DNA from: an uncultured Ruminococcus sp.
GTDB lineage: Bacteria > Bacillota > Clostridia > Oscillospirales > Acutalibacteraceae
Assembly: GCA_902799245.1 (NCBI GenBank)
Contig: CADBZY010000012.1
Coordinates: 1 to 64,000 of the forward strand
Reading direction: 5' to 3'
Length of the DNA stretch: 64,000 nt
Shown: one piece after another, positions 35,727-45,008 of the stretch
Position numbering within the stretch: position 1 is the stretch's first letter
Layout: each line of letters opens with the position of its first letter
Notes under the pieces: model-generated
Told to the model about the DNA's origin: nothing
Seen by the model: only the letters and a program-made list of their open reading frames with translations
The model's database searches: none
Made by a program: the position numbers and the translations under genes

Positions 35727-36851
35727 ATGCTATACAAAAACGGTTATATCGTTACACGGAATTTCACTGTGGAACGCGCAGACGTTCGCGTATCCAAGGG
35801 AATCATAACGGATATTCTTCCGCCGGGGGCGCTATCCGACAGCGAGGGAGAGTTTGACCTTGCGGGCGACGTACTTGCGCCGGGACTGGTGGATATGCAT
35901 ATTCACGGCTGCATGGGAGTCGATTTCAGCTCGGCGCCTGATACGCCTTCCTGTCTGGAAATAATGAGCAAATACCTCCATTCACGGGGCGTGGCGGCAT
36001 TCGCTCCCGCCGCTATGACCATGCCTTACGGCGAACTCTGCCGACTGATGGAGCGCTACCGAACCGCGTCGCAGAATCCCCTGAGCGGCGCGGCGCTTGC
36101 GGGCGTGTATCTCGAAGGGCCTTTCCTTTCGGCGAAAAAATGCGCCGCGCAGCCTCCGGAATACATCATTCCTCCCGATATTGCAAAATTAAAGGAGCTT
36201 CACAGACGCAGCGGAGAAAATATCCGCGTCGCCTGTGTCGCTCCCGAAGCGGAGGGCGCTGAGAGTTTCATCAATGAGGCGGCAAAACTGTGTCGCGTTT
36301 CAGCCGCGCATACAGATGCGTCCTACGAAGCCGGCGTGCGAGGAATACAAGCCGGCATCACCAGCGCCACTCATCTTTTCAACGCGATGAATGACATCTC
36401 CCGCCGTGAACCGGGCTGCGCGGCAGCCCTTCTGGAAAGCGACTGCTTCTGCGAGCTTATCTGCGACGGAGTACACATTCACCCCGCGGTCATCCGTCTG
36501 ACCTATCGCATAATTGGCGCCGAAAGGCTTATTATCGTTTCGGACGGCATGGCGGCGATGGGTCTCGGAAACGGCTGTTTCCGTCTCGGCACACAGACTG
36601 TTACCGTCAACGGAAACGAAGCGCGGCTTTCCTGCGGCTCTCTTGCCGGTTCTGTCACGGACATCCGCACTGCTTTCTGCAAGGCGGTGGAATTCGGCAT
36701 TCCGCCGCTCGACGCACTCCGTGCCGTCACGCTCAACCCGGCGAAGGCACTGGGGATTGACAGCACGCTCGGCACCATCGAAGTCGGCAAGGCGGCCAGA
36801 CTGACCGTGATGCGTGCTGCTTTATTGAAAAAAACATCTAAAAAAGTCTAA
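35727..36851 (+). CDS. nagA: N-acetylglucosamine-6-phosphate deacetylase
   Basis: Removes acetate from GlcNAc-6-phosphate, feeding amino sugars to glycolysis or back to wall synthesis. The 374-residue amidohydrolase shows VDMHIHG (metal HxH), GVYLEGPFLS (metal Glu), SAAHTDA and TSATHLFNAM, and IIVSDGM (catalytic Asp). ATG 35727 is 9 nt from AGGAGG; an ATG at 35721 is too close. No nagB follows. Its stop overlaps the stop of the convergent transporter gene with no terminator between them. Confidence 0.95.
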   Translation: MLYKNGYIVTRNFTVERADVRVSKGIITDILPPGALSDSEGEFDLAGDVLAPGLVDMHIHGCMGVDFSSAPDTPSCLEIMSKYLHSRGVAAFAPAAMTMPYGELCRLMERYRTASQNPLSGAALAGVYLEGPFLSAKKCAAQPPEYIIPPDIAKLKELHRRSGENIRVACVAPEAEGAESFINEAAKLCRVSAAHTDASYEAGVRGIQAGITSATHLFNAMNDISRREPGCAAALLESDCFCELICDGVHIHPAVIRLTYRIIGAERLIIVSDGMAAMGLGNGCFRLGTQTVTVNGNEARLSCGSLAGSVTDIRTAFCKAVEFGIPPLDALRAVTLNPAKALGIDSTLGTIEVGKAARLTVMRAALLKKTSKKV

Positions 36852-37777
36852 CCGATAACCCAATAACTGACGACGGAAACAACAACCGGAAGGGTTATCA
36901 TGGAAAAGAGAGTAGACATTGCCACAAGCCGGCTGGCAAGCTCTGAGTCACGTCCGAATTTGGTTGCGAAGAGTGCGCAGGAAGCGGCGACAGGCGCGCC
37001 GAACATCACAGCGAGCGTGATCTTCTGATCACTGTTCAGCCACGGAATGGCAACCACCGCCGACAGAATAACCGTCGGCAGCAGTACGAGTCTGATCAAT
37101 GAAGACGGATAACAGCGAATATCCGTCAGAGTGCTGATAAGATCCGTTTTGGCAAGATGTGAGCCTATGACAATCATGGCCAGCGGTGAATTGAGTGACG
37201 CGAGCATGGAAACGGCATTTCCCACCGGAATCGGCACACTTACCGACAGCATAAATACAGGGAGTCCCGCCAGAAGCCCCAGCACGCAGGGATTAATAAT
37301 CGCCTTTCTGAGCGAAAGCCTTTCACCGGACATCATTGCAAAACCGTATGTCCACTGTATCAGATTGAAAAGCACAACAAAAATCGACGCGTAGAAAGTT
37401 CCTTTTTCACCGCAGACCGCTCCCGCCAGTGGAATACCCATAAATCCGCAGTTGGAAAACACAGCGGAAAACCTCTGTACTGCGCGGGAGTTTTTGTCCT
37501 TGCCACGGTATATGAGCATTCCGGCCAATATGCTAAGAATAAAGAACCCCGCGCTCACTGCCGCGAACACTACAATGGAGCGCGCGGTCGTCGGATCAAA
37601 GGGACGGTTGAAGGCATTGAATACAACACAGGGGGTCACAGCATAAAGCAGAAGATCGGTCATCTGGGATACGCCCGTGTCGGTGATCCGCTTGGCCTTG
37701 TACATGGCGAATCCGACAGCTATCATAATAAACAGCGAGAGCGCCTGTCCGAATACTATTGAAAAACTATGCAGCAA
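36848..37777 (-). CDS. AEC-family (auxin efflux carrier-like) transporter
   Basis: A 309-residue inner-membrane protein with about ten hydrophobic helices in a 5+5 arrangement. The first helix is IVFGQALSLFIMIAVGFAMYK. Mid-protein NCGFMGIPL and late FGAPVAASCALFATKFG are typical of AEC carriers (YwkB/MdcF group), which move small organic acids or related metabolites. The TTG at 37777 is chosen for GGAGGGG just upstream; the longer frame would add 12 codons without a ribosome site. DegV follows upstream on the same strand. Confidence 0.85.
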   Translation of the reverse strand: MLHSFSIVFGQALSLFIMIAVGFAMYKAKRITDTGVSQMTDLLLYAVTPCVVFNAFNRPFDPTTARSIVVFAAVSAGFFILSILAGMLIYRGKDKNSRAVQRFSAVFSNCGFMGIPLAGAVCGEKGTFYASIFVVLFNLIQWTYGFAMMSGERLSLRKAIINPCVLGLLAGLPVFMLSVSVPIPVGNAVSMLASLNSPLAMIVIGSHLAKTDLISTLTDIRCYPSSLIRLVLLPTVILSAVVAIPWLNSDQKITLAVMFGAPVAASCALFATKFGRDSELASRLVAMSTLFSMITLPVVVSVVSYWVIG

Positions 37778-37813
37778 ATTGACCCCTCCGTGCGGATAGA
37801 ATGACAAAAACAC

Positions 37814-38671
37814 TCATCTTTGGAGTACCCCAATTCCGATCAGCCCTGGGCCAGTATGAACGCCCAGCGCCGCGCCGATCTGTCCCGTGACTGTCACGGT
37901 GCCGTTGACGATAAATGCTTCCGCACGCTTGCGGGTGGCAATGCCTTCCTCCTCCGCATAGCCGTTCATCACGGCAAGCTCACTATGAGCAGACTGTAAC
38001 GCAAAATCTTTGGCCAGGTCGAGAACCTTCTGTATGGAACGCGCCCTGCCGATGGCCTTTGCGGCGGTGTAATACACCCCGTCGGGATTGCAGGAAATGA
38101 TAGGCTTCAGGCTCAGAGACATGCCGAGCATTGCAGAGACAAGTCCAATTCTGCCGCCCTTTTGCAGATATTTGAGCGTATCGAGACAGAAAAACACCTT
38201 TGCCTTGGGAACCTCATGCTTGATACGCACCAGAAGCTCGTTCCACTCCATTCCTTCATCATTTACCATCTGCGCGGCGCGAATAGCGATCAGTCCCGAA
38301 CCGATGGAAATATTCCGGGTATCGAGAACGGAGATTTCCAGACCTTCATATTCCTCCGCCGTCAGCCGCACCATGTTGTATGTTCCGCTGAGTCCCGAAG
38401 AAATCGTCACTGCGAGTACTTTCTCGTATCCGTCGGCTTTGATGCGGTCTAAGAGATCAGTCACCATTCCCCGGTCGGGCAGTGAAGTCTTGGGTATTTC
38501 CGTAGGAAGTCTGTCATACATCTCGTGCGGTTGTATGTCCACTCCGTCAAGGTACTGACCGTCCGAATAATTGATCAGCAGCGGCAGCCAGTAAATGTTG
38601 TATTTCTTGCGGTAGTTCGGGGGAACGTCCGTACCCGAATCAGCTAAGATTGCTATTTTCTGCTTGTTCAT
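37814..38671 (-). CDS. DegV-family fatty-acid-binding protein
   Basis: A 285-residue DegV protein with KIAILADSGTDVPP at the start, PKTSLPDRG (the TSxP lipid-head site) and VTISSGLSGTYN. Members hold a bound fatty acid; several paralogues serve as FakB subunits presenting fatty acids to FakA kinase. No fakA is in the window, so the partner is unknown. It precedes the AEC gene by 36 nt and follows DUF1836 by 15 nt on the same strand, a likely operon. Confidence 0.92.
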   Translation of the reverse strand: MNKQKIAILADSGTDVPPNYRKKYNIYWLPLLINYSDGQYLDGVDIQPHEMYDRLPTEIPKTSLPDRGMVTDLLDRIKADGYEKVLAVTISSGLSGTYNMVRLTAEEYEGLEISVLDTRNISIGSGLIAIRAAQMVNDEGMEWNELLVRIKHEVPKAKVFFCLDTLKYLQKGGRIGLVSAMLGMSLSLKPIISCNPDGVYYTAAKAIGRARSIQKVLDLAKDFALQSAHSELAVMNGYAEEEGIATRKRAEAFIVNGTVTVTGQIGAALGVHTGPGLIGIGVLQR

Positions 38672-38686
38672 ATTATTTGATCCTCC

Positions 38687-39283
38687 TTATTGCTTTGATT
38701 CATGTTCGACGTTTTTATCAGTTTGCTTCCCATTGACCTCCCGCATGATGGAAACCATCTTTGCGGTGACAATCTTGGTGGCGAACGAACAGGCAGCCAT
38801 TGTTATCAGCGCATGTTCAGAATTGAAATCAAAATTCATTTTTACATTTTCATCGCTGCTCACGACACTTTTTGCCACAATCCTCACCGAACGTTCTACG
38901 TAATCGCAGAAGCTGTCGTAACTGCTCTGCTTATCGGCGGTTTTAAGCGCGGTGTCTATGCCCAGACGTATATCGCCGATGGCGGTGGACTGCTTTAAAA
39001 CCGTAATCACAATCAGACTGGCAATATGCTCACGGCTGTACTTTTTCTTATCCGGTTTCATTACGATTCCCAGCTTGACGTAATTGTTGATCATAGAAGG
39101 GGTTATTATCGCTTCCTCGTCAAATCCTATCAGCGGATTGAGCACCTGATCAATCACTGTCACCACCTGATCCATGTATAGTCCGAGTGTCGGAATCTGT
39201 TCCCAGCGCGGCAGCCTGAATTTCTCCGCCGTCTCTGCGTACTCCATCATCCGGCTGTCGCTGAAAAGCTGTATGTTTTCCAT
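38687..39283 (-). CDS. DUF1836-family protein
   Basis: A 198-residue cytoplasmic protein with the DUF1836 core: LPRWEQIPTLGLYMDQV, ITPSMINNYVKLGIV and KKYSREHIASLIVI. The last two look like a MerR-like winged helix (naming of axis and recognition helix), so DNA binding is plausible. The family is common beside degV in Firmicutes. ATG 39283 is 9 nt from GGAG; an ATG at 39292 touches it. It probably regulates or accompanies degV, an inference from synteny. Confidence 0.85.
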   Translation of the reverse strand: MENIQLFSDSRMMEYAETAEKFRLPRWEQIPTLGLYMDQVVTVIDQVLNPLIGFDEEAIITPSMINNYVKLGIVMKPDKKKYSREHIASLIVITVLKQSTAIGDIRLGIDTALKTADKQSSYDSFCDYVERSVRIVAKSVVSSDENVKMNFDFNSEHALITMAACSFATKIVTAKMVSIMREVNGKQTDKNVEHESKQ

Positions 39284-39302
39284 GACAATCATCTCCTGAC
39301 AA

Positions 39303-39348
39303 CAAAAAAGATATAATCTGATTCTTACAATTAGATTATATCTTTTTT
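39303..39348 (-). terminator. Terminator after the lytic transglycosylase
   Basis: AAAAAAGATATAATCT and AGATTATATCTTTTTT are near-perfect inverted arms of about 16 nt around a short loop. The 3' arm ends in a T-run on either strand. Confidence 0.75.
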
Positions 39349-39402
39349 TAGTAGAGTTGTCAACTGTATTACATCAATATTATATGTTTATTATCATAAA
39401 AA

Positions 39403-39966
39403 TCAGTATAAAGATTCGTAAATTCGTTTGGTTCGCTCAACTTTTTTGACATAATTATCCGTATCCGCATAAGGAATTGTATGAAGCGAAACACCGTCGT
39501 TTGACAACGCGGCGTCATTCAGCCATGAGCTTACCCTTCCCATTCCCGCGTGGTACGCCGCGATAACCAGACGTTCACTGCCGAATCGCTGCTGTATGAT
39601 CGATAAAAAATACAGTCCGTAACGGATATTTGTCTCCGGGTCGAATATATCGCTGTACAGTTTCCCGCTTTCTTTGTCTTTGGAGCGCAGCCAGCTGAAT
39701 GTCTCCGGCATGAGCTGCATCAGTCCGCACGCGCCCATATGCGAAACGGCTTTGCTGTTGAAACCGCTCTCCGTGTGAATCACGGCATAGGCCAGATTGG
39801 GGTCAACGTCGTATAATACGCAGTATTTTTCCACAAAATCCGAATAAGTGCGAGGGTAAATACTTTTTTTAAGCACTCCGATACCGGCGTATGCGCAGCC
39901 CATCAGAATCCCTATGACAAGCAGCCACGCAACTGCCTTTTTAGCTCTTTGCAAGGAAATCACCAT
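39403..39966 (-). CDS. Membrane-anchored lytic transglycosylase (SLT domain)
   Basis: A 187-residue protein: one N-terminal membrane helix (residues 12-31) and an SLT/Slt70-like domain. It shows AVIHTESGF (catalytic Glu66), SHMGACGLMQLMPETF (the GLMQ signature) and AAYHAGMGRV. It cleaves glycan strands to 1,6-anhydro products and in spore formers often serves division, secretion-complex assembly or sporulation. ATG 39966 has AGGGG 9 nt upstream. It follows coaE by 39 nt on the same strand. Confidence 0.93.
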   Translation of the reverse strand: MVISLQRAKKAVAWLLVIGILMGCAYAGIGVLKKSIYPRTYSDFVEKYCVLYDVDPNLAYAVIHTESGFNSKAVSHMGACGLMQLMPETFSWLRSKDKESGKLYSDIFDPETNIRYGLYFLSIIQQRFGSERLVIAAYHAGMGRVSSWLNDAALSNDGVSLHTIPYADTDNYVKKVERTKRIYESLY

Positions 39967-40005
39967 AAAACACAGCCCCTTTTTCAGAGTATTCTTCCCG
40001 TTCTA

Positions 40006-40596
40006 TCAGCCGACGGCTAAACTGTCCGCGATCGCCTCCGCCTGCTTCTCCAGTTCTTTTAAATCTCCGTTGTTGACTATGGTATAATCGCATTGTGACG
40101 TGTAATAATCGTCGCTTTGCTGACGGCTGAGTCTGTTGTGAATTTCCTGCTGACTTATCCCGTCACGCTCCATCAGACGCGCGATTCGCACATCCTCAGA
40201 CGAAATGACGGCGATACATCTGTCGCACAGCTCTGTCAGTCCCGCTTCAATCAGCAAAGGCGCGTCAAAGAGGCAGTTTTGACCCGATTTTTTGTAATTC
40301 TCTGCAAGAGACTTCATCCGTCTGCATATCTCTCCGTGCATTATTTGGTTCAGCGCCTTGGTTTCCTCCTGGCTGGAAAATGCCCTCTGTGCCAGCAGCC
40401 TTCTGTCGAGAGTGCCGTCGGCTTTGATGATGTCTCCACCGAATCTGTCAGCGAGTGCCGCGAGGACGGGCTGTCCCGGCAAGACCACATCACGGGCTAC
40501 CTGATCGGCATCAATCACCGCAAATCCACGCTGCGCGAAGATCTTTGCCACACAGCCCTTGCCTCCGCCGCTCGGCCCGGTTATTCCTAAAAGCAC
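40006..40596 (-). CDS. coaE: Dephospho-CoA kinase
   Basis: Last step of CoA synthesis: phosphorylates the 3'-OH of dephospho-CoA. The 196-residue protein has the P-loop GITGPSGGGKG, AVIDADQVARDVV (substrate Asp), LFDAPLLIEAG and RLMERDGIS. The P-loop ends in Lys-Gly, where most members have Lys-Ser or Lys-Thr. I start at GTG 40596, since LLGITGP is the usual opening and GGGGTG precedes it; a TTG at 40644 would add 16 residues. Divergent from the Ntn-hydrolase-like gene. Confidence 0.9.
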   Translation of the reverse strand: MLLGITGPSGGGKGCVAKIFAQRGFAVIDADQVARDVVLPGQPVLAALADRFGGDIIKADGTLDRRLLAQRAFSSQEETKALNQIMHGEICRRMKSLAENYKKSGQNCLFDAPLLIEAGLTELCDRCIAVISSEDVRIARLMERDGISQQEIHNRLSRQQSDDYYTSQCDYTIVNNGDLKELEKQAEAIADSLAVG

Positions 40597-40742
40597 GCTG
40601 ACACCCCATTTCACGGTTTTCATTATCATAATAATAGTATGCAAAGACCTCTAATTCAACACGGTTTTTGTAAACAATTCTTTGACACGGCGTCATTCTT
40701 TTGACTAATCAAAAAAAAATTAACTTTTTAATCATATCGATG

Positions 40743-40771
40743 TTGACAATTTTGAGGAAGTATGGTTAAAT
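40743..40771 (+). promoter_or_regulatory. Promoter of the Ntn-hydrolase-like gene
   Basis: TTGACA, 17-nt spacer, TTAAAT. It lies about 40 nt before the start codon of the next gene. Confidence 0.6.
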
Positions 40772-40809
40772 ATATATAAATGATTTAACAGAAACATGGA
40801 GGAATTATA

Positions 40810-41997
40810 ATGAATGTTCAGTTAAACGACAGCGGCGTGCCTATTCTGAGACAAAAGACGTTTGTGCAGAAGGTCAAGACATTTCTGCTCTGGACTATTT
40901 TGGTCATCATGACACTGGCGGCTGCGCTTTTGGTCTATCTTTGCCTGGCCGGCGCAAGTGAAATGGCTGCTCTCACAACACTGAAAAAAGTCAGTGACCA
41001 TCCGTATTACACCATGGAATACGAGAATTTTGATTATTCTGATCTGCTCACCGAGGAGTGCGACAGTAATGACGCGGTCATCAAATTCTACAAGTCCAAG
41101 TTTTTCAAGGGCATATCCGGCGTTTTCCCCGGCGGATATGAAAATGATTATGTCACCAACGGATCTTACGCATTCAGCAGCAGAACCTCCACCTACAGTC
41201 AGGTGAGGGGACGCGTTTACAATTCCTATGATAAGCCTATTCTGATGGTCATTGCCAAGCCGGAAAACGGATACAAATCATGGAATCTTATCGACATGGG
41301 CGACGTCGGACTCCTGAGCGGTCAATCCATCGATCAGTGGTATAATAACGCTTTCCAGACTATAGCAGCGACCTACTGTGTTTCGGAAGGCATCAACACC
41401 GAATTCTTCGGTGTTTCGCTGATTTCCTGCCCTGTCGCGGAATGTGATGAGACTTCAAAAGTGAATATCACTCCGTTCCTCGCTTGCAGACTCCTTCTCG
41501 ACAGAGTTGCCACTGTGGACAGTGCAATCGATCTGCTGAATGATTACGATATTGATTTCAGCTGCGGCTCTTATCATTTCTTTATCTCCGATAAGAACGG
41601 AGAATGTGCCATTATCGAATACATTGACGGCAAGATGTCTGTCACCAATCGTAAGGACGATATGTTCCACCTTGTCTGTACCAACAAGATGGAAGACAAG
41701 ACAGTAAGATCGGCGGAGAAGGATTACAGCAACCGCTACAAAGAGCTTTCCGTCTACACCGACTATGAACGCACACTGTCCTCGCAGTATACGCACGGTT
41801 TTGGCGTTGACCGCACATATGCATTCCTCATGCTGAACGACAGCGCGCAGGATGAAGCCGCAACCGAAGAAGATCATTTCGGTACCAATATGTACGGAAC
41901 GCAGTATGCCGTAATATATCAGATGGACAAAATGCAGATGCGCGTTGTCATCGAAAACGACAGAGAGACACAGATGTTCGATTATGATCTTTCATAA
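40810..41997 (+). CDS. Membrane-anchored Ntn-hydrolase homologue (C45/choloylglycine-hydrolase-like)
   Basis: A 395-residue protein with one N-terminal membrane helix (about residues 26-50) and an outside domain resembling linear-amide C-N hydrolases. The family pattern Cys-Thr-x-Phe..GRN.D..NGY is recognisable as SYAFSSRT..GRVYNSYD..KPENGYKSWNLIDM, with Ser119 where the nucleophilic Cys should be. The later ITPFLACRLLLDRVATVDSAI and ISDKNGECAIIEY also fit. Substrates of relatives are bile salts, N-acyl homoserine lactones or penicillins; here none can be assigned. It may be inactive or use Ser. GGAGG precedes the ATG by 7 nt. Confidence 0.65.
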   Translation: MNVQLNDSGVPILRQKTFVQKVKTFLLWTILVIMTLAAALLVYLCLAGASEMAALTTLKKVSDHPYYTMEYENFDYSDLLTEECDSNDAVIKFYKSKFFKGISGVFPGGYENDYVTNGSYAFSSRTSTYSQVRGRVYNSYDKPILMVIAKPENGYKSWNLIDMGDVGLLSGQSIDQWYNNAFQTIAATYCVSEGINTEFFGVSLISCPVAECDETSKVNITPFLACRLLLDRVATVDSAIDLLNDYDIDFSCGSYHFFISDKNGECAIIEYIDGKMSVTNRKDDMFHLVCTNKMEDKTVRSAEKDYSNRYKELSVYTDYERTLSSQYTHGFGVDRTYAFLMLNDSAQDEAATEEDHFGTNMYGTQYAVIYQMDKMQMRVVIENDRETQMFDYDLS

Positions 41998-42041
41998 GAC
42001 CTCAGCGAACTGACATTTTCAACCGAATATTAGTAAACAAC

Positions 42042-42081
42042 ATCGGCGCCGACCGGGAATTTTATCCCTGTCGGCGCCGAT
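42042..42081. terminator. Bidirectional terminator
   Basis: ATCGGCGCCGAC and GTCGGCGCCGAT form a perfect 12-bp stem around a GGGA..TCCC inner stem. It lies between convergent genes; the T-tracts are weak on both sides. Confidence 0.7.
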
Positions 42082-42094
42082 TTACTTGCCTTGA

Positions 42095-43702
42095 TTATTT
42101 TGAATTGTTTTGTACGCCAAGAATCATCTCGGCGCATTTGATTCCGTCCACGGCGGCGGACATGATTCCTCCGGCAAATCCGGCACCCTCGCCGCAGGGA
42201 TAAAGACCCGCAGCGGCGGGGGACTGAAGCATTTCGTCCCTAAGAATCCGCACGGGTGAACTGCTTCGTGTTTCTGGAGCCGTCAGGATCGCGTCATGTC
42301 GGGCAAATCCGTGCAGCTTTTTGTCCATCAGCAATATGCCGCTTTTCATGGATTCAATGATAAAAGTGGGCAGACAGCAGCCTATTTCACCGAGCGCTAC
42401 GGAAGGCCGGTAGGTGGGAAAGGTGTCCCCCAAACGCGACGACGGTTTTCCCGCAAGAAGGTCGCCCACAAGCTGCGCCGGCGCGGAGCTGCTGTGCGTA
42501 TAAGCGAATGCGGCACGCTCAATCCCGCGCTGGAATTCCACTCCCGCCAGAGGATGTTCGCTCCCGAAGTCGGAAGTATTGACGCCTACCAACAGCGCGC
42601 TGTTCGCGTTGGAACCGTCTCGGGCAAAAAGGCTCATTCCGTTGGTGACAACGCTCTCGGGCTCACTCGCCGCGGCAACCACATGCCCGCCGGGACACAT
42701 GCAGAAGGTGTACACGCCTCTGCCATCCGGCAGGTGAACCGCCAGCTTGTAGTCAGCGGCTCCCAGTTCGGGGTGTCCCGCAGCCTCACCGTATTGCGCC
42801 GAATTGATGACGCTCTGTGGGTGCTCTATTCTCGCACCGACGGCAAAGGGCTTCTGTATCATCGGAATTCCTCTGCGGTAAAGCATTTCAAATGTGTCAC
42901 GCGCGGAATGTCCTGTGGCAAGTATCACGCTGTCGGCGGGTATCTCCTCTTCCTGACCGCCTCGCGAAACTGTCACCGAACGCAGCTTTCCGCCCCTCAC
43001 ACAGAGATCGGTAAGCTGTGTAAAAAATCTGTATTCGCCGCCAAGCGATGTGATCAGAGAGCGCATATTCACAAGCACATTCATCAGCACGTCCGTGCCG
43101 ACATGCGGCTTGGCGTTGTAGAGAATTTCATCGCTGGCCCCTGCACGCACAAATTGTTCGAGAACAAAGCGAATCCGGAAGTCCTTGGTTCCCGTGGTGA
43201 GCTTGCCGTCGGAGAAGGTTCCCGCTCCTCCTTCCCCGAACTGGATATTGCTCACCGTGTCCAGCTCTCCCCCTGAAAAATACCGTTCGACCGAAGCGCG
43301 GCGGCTCTTGACATCCCCTCCGCGTTCCAGTATGATCGGACGCTGACCGCCCATCGCAAGCACCAGCGCCGCAAATAGTCCCGCAGGGCCGCTTCCCACA
43401 ACAATGGGACGGTGCGGCAGCGGGTTTGTCTTTTCCACAAAATAGAAATACGCCCAGGTCTGCGTGACGTTCTTCATCTTACGGGAGAGAATGAGCTTTT
43501 CCGTCGCGGAGCTTTTCAGTTCACATTCCAGCGAACAGACGAAGTGGACGTTATCCTTTTTTCTCGCGTCGACTGACTTTTTGGTAAGTCTGACATTTTT
43601 CAGCTCCGCAGGAGCGATCCTTAGCGTCTTCGCCGCCATCTCCGTAAGGTATTTTTTGTTCATATTCCCCAGCGGGATTTTAATATCTGTAATTTGTATC
43701 AT
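42095..43702 (-). CDS. FAD-dependent oxidoreductase, COG2509 type
   Basis: A 535-residue flavoprotein. An N-terminal alpha-beta region (1-95) with KKSVDARKK precedes the Rossmann FAD motif VVGSGPAGLFAALVLA. FGEGGAGTFSDGKLTTG and the C-terminal YPCGEGAGFAGGIMSAAVDG are hallmarks of this uncharacterised dehydrogenase group, which is widespread in Clostridia and distantly related to thiazole synthase and geranylgeranyl reductase folds. The reaction is unknown. It precedes the next gene, a different FAD protein, on the same strand by 32 nt, so they may be co-transcribed. Confidence 0.85.
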   Translation of the reverse strand: MIQITDIKIPLGNMNKKYLTEMAAKTLRIAPAELKNVRLTKKSVDARKKDNVHFVCSLECELKSSATEKLILSRKMKNVTQTWAYFYFVEKTNPLPHRPIVVGSGPAGLFAALVLAMGGQRPIILERGGDVKSRRASVERYFSGGELDTVSNIQFGEGGAGTFSDGKLTTGTKDFRIRFVLEQFVRAGASDEILYNAKPHVGTDVLMNVLVNMRSLITSLGGEYRFFTQLTDLCVRGGKLRSVTVSRGGQEEEIPADSVILATGHSARDTFEMLYRRGIPMIQKPFAVGARIEHPQSVINSAQYGEAAGHPELGAADYKLAVHLPDGRGVYTFCMCPGGHVVAAASEPESVVTNGMSLFARDGSNANSALLVGVNTSDFGSEHPLAGVEFQRGIERAAFAYTHSSSAPAQLVGDLLAGKPSSRLGDTFPTYRPSVALGEIGCCLPTFIIESMKSGILLMDKKLHGFARHDAILTAPETRSSSPVRILRDEMLQSPAAAGLYPCGEGAGFAGGIMSAAVDGIKCAEMILGVQNNSK

Positions 43703-43734
43703 ATCGTTACTATCTCTTCGCCGTTAATCTTCAT

Positions 43735-44988
43735 TCAGTGAACCAGCGCATGTGCGCAGCTGCGACCCGCAAGTATTCCGCTGCTCCATGCCCATTGCAG
43801 GTTGAATCCGCCGCAGATGCCGTCAACGTTGAGCACTTCACCCGCCGCATATAAGCCCTTGCAGCGCCTTGACTGCATGGTAAGCCCGTCGAATTCCGAA
43901 AGGCGCACACCGCCGCTTGTCACCTGTGCGCTGTTCCAGGGAGCTTTGCCGCTGACAGGGAAACGCCAGCCTTTGATGACAGATGAAATCCTTCGGATGT
44001 CGCTGTCGCTCAGTTCCGACACGGAACGGGAAAGCGGCGTCATTCCCGCCTCTTTCAGAATGCACATTCCCACGCGCTTGTTGAAGACGCCCGTGAGAAA
44101 GTTTTCCAGCGTCAGGTGCGACAGAAGCACCCTTCGGCGGTTCAGCATGGCAATAAGCTCCTCCTTGTCCCTTTCCGGAAGCATATCCAGCTCTACCCGC
44201 AGCTGACCGCTTCGCACGTTGGCGGCCGCTGACGACAGCTGGAACAATACGATTCCCGAAAGTGCCTTGTCTCCGAACTGCACTTCACCGGAATCGGCGT
44301 ATATTTCGCCCCGTTCATCGCGTATGGACGCCCTTGCGTGGGAGCGTATTCCCTTCAGTGAACTGAGATGAGGCGACTGAACAGGAATGGGACAGAGAGA
44401 GGGATTCAGTCCGGTGACGCTGTGACCGAGTGAGCGCAGCAGGTCATAGCCCCAGTCCACGCCGCCGAGATTGGGCGCGGCTTTTCCTCCGCAGGTAATT
44501 ATCACGGATTTTGCATGAATCTCACCGAGCGAACCTGACATCAGAAAACCGTCCTCCGTGCGGCGAATTTTTTCCACACGGCAGCCGCACACCTCAGGGA
44601 TATGAAGCCGAGCAAGCTCCAGACGCAGCAGGTCCAGTACAGCAGAAGCCTGTCCGCAGGAGGGATAGATTCTTCCCTCGTCCTCCTCACGGCAGATAAG
44701 CCCCAGTGTCTCGAAGAAGCTGAGGGTATCATCCACATTCACTCCGCTGAATACACGGCTGAGCGCCTGGACGTCATCCGTGTGGTAGCATGACGGCTTT
44801 GCGGAGCGGTTGGTGAGATTGCAGCGCCCGTTTCCCGTGGCCAGCAGTTTTTTGCCGCACCTCGGCTGCGCGTCAAAGAGAGCGACAGTCCCCCTGCCGC
44901 TAAGCTCCCGTCCGGCAGCCACAGCCGCCGCCAGACCGGCAGCGCCTCCGCCTACAACGGCAATATCAATATCATAAGCAATGTTCAA
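43735..44988 (-). CDS. HI0933-family NAD(P)/FAD-dependent oxidoreductase (BaiN-like)
   Basis: A 417-residue flavoprotein with the dinucleotide motif VVGGGAAGLAAAVAAG, TGNGRCNLTN (family signature) and C-terminal CGGFNLQWAWSSGILAG. HI0933/YhiN relatives include BaiN, proposed to reduce C=C bonds of bile acids in gut clostridia, but most members are unassigned. The TTG at 44988 is picked for GGGGG about 7 nt upstream; a longer frame to 45030 runs into the intergenic repeat. It is downstream of aroK. Confidence 0.87.
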   Translation of the reverse strand: MNIAYDIDIAVVGGGAAGLAAAVAAGRELSGRGTVALFDAQPRCGKKLLATGNGRCNLTNRSAKPSCYHTDDVQALSRVFSGVNVDDTLSFFETLGLICREEDEGRIYPSCGQASAVLDLLRLELARLHIPEVCGCRVEKIRRTEDGFLMSGSLGEIHAKSVIITCGGKAAPNLGGVDWGYDLLRSLGHSVTGLNPSLCPIPVQSPHLSSLKGIRSHARASIRDERGEIYADSGEVQFGDKALSGIVLFQLSSAAANVRSGQLRVELDMLPERDKEELIAMLNRRRVLLSHLTLENFLTGVFNKRVGMCILKEAGMTPLSRSVSELSDSDIRRISSVIKGWRFPVSGKAPWNSAQVTSGGVRLSEFDGLTMQSRRCKGLYAAGEVLNVDGICGGFNLQWAWSSGILAGRSCAHALVH

Positions 44989-45008
44989 TCCTATCCCCCC
45001 CTTATTTT

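Noticed and set aside
42296-43276. A 326-codon plus-strand frame opposite the COG2509 flavoprotein gene
   Set aside because: Antisense shadow; high GC third positions of the real gene keep the opposite frame open.
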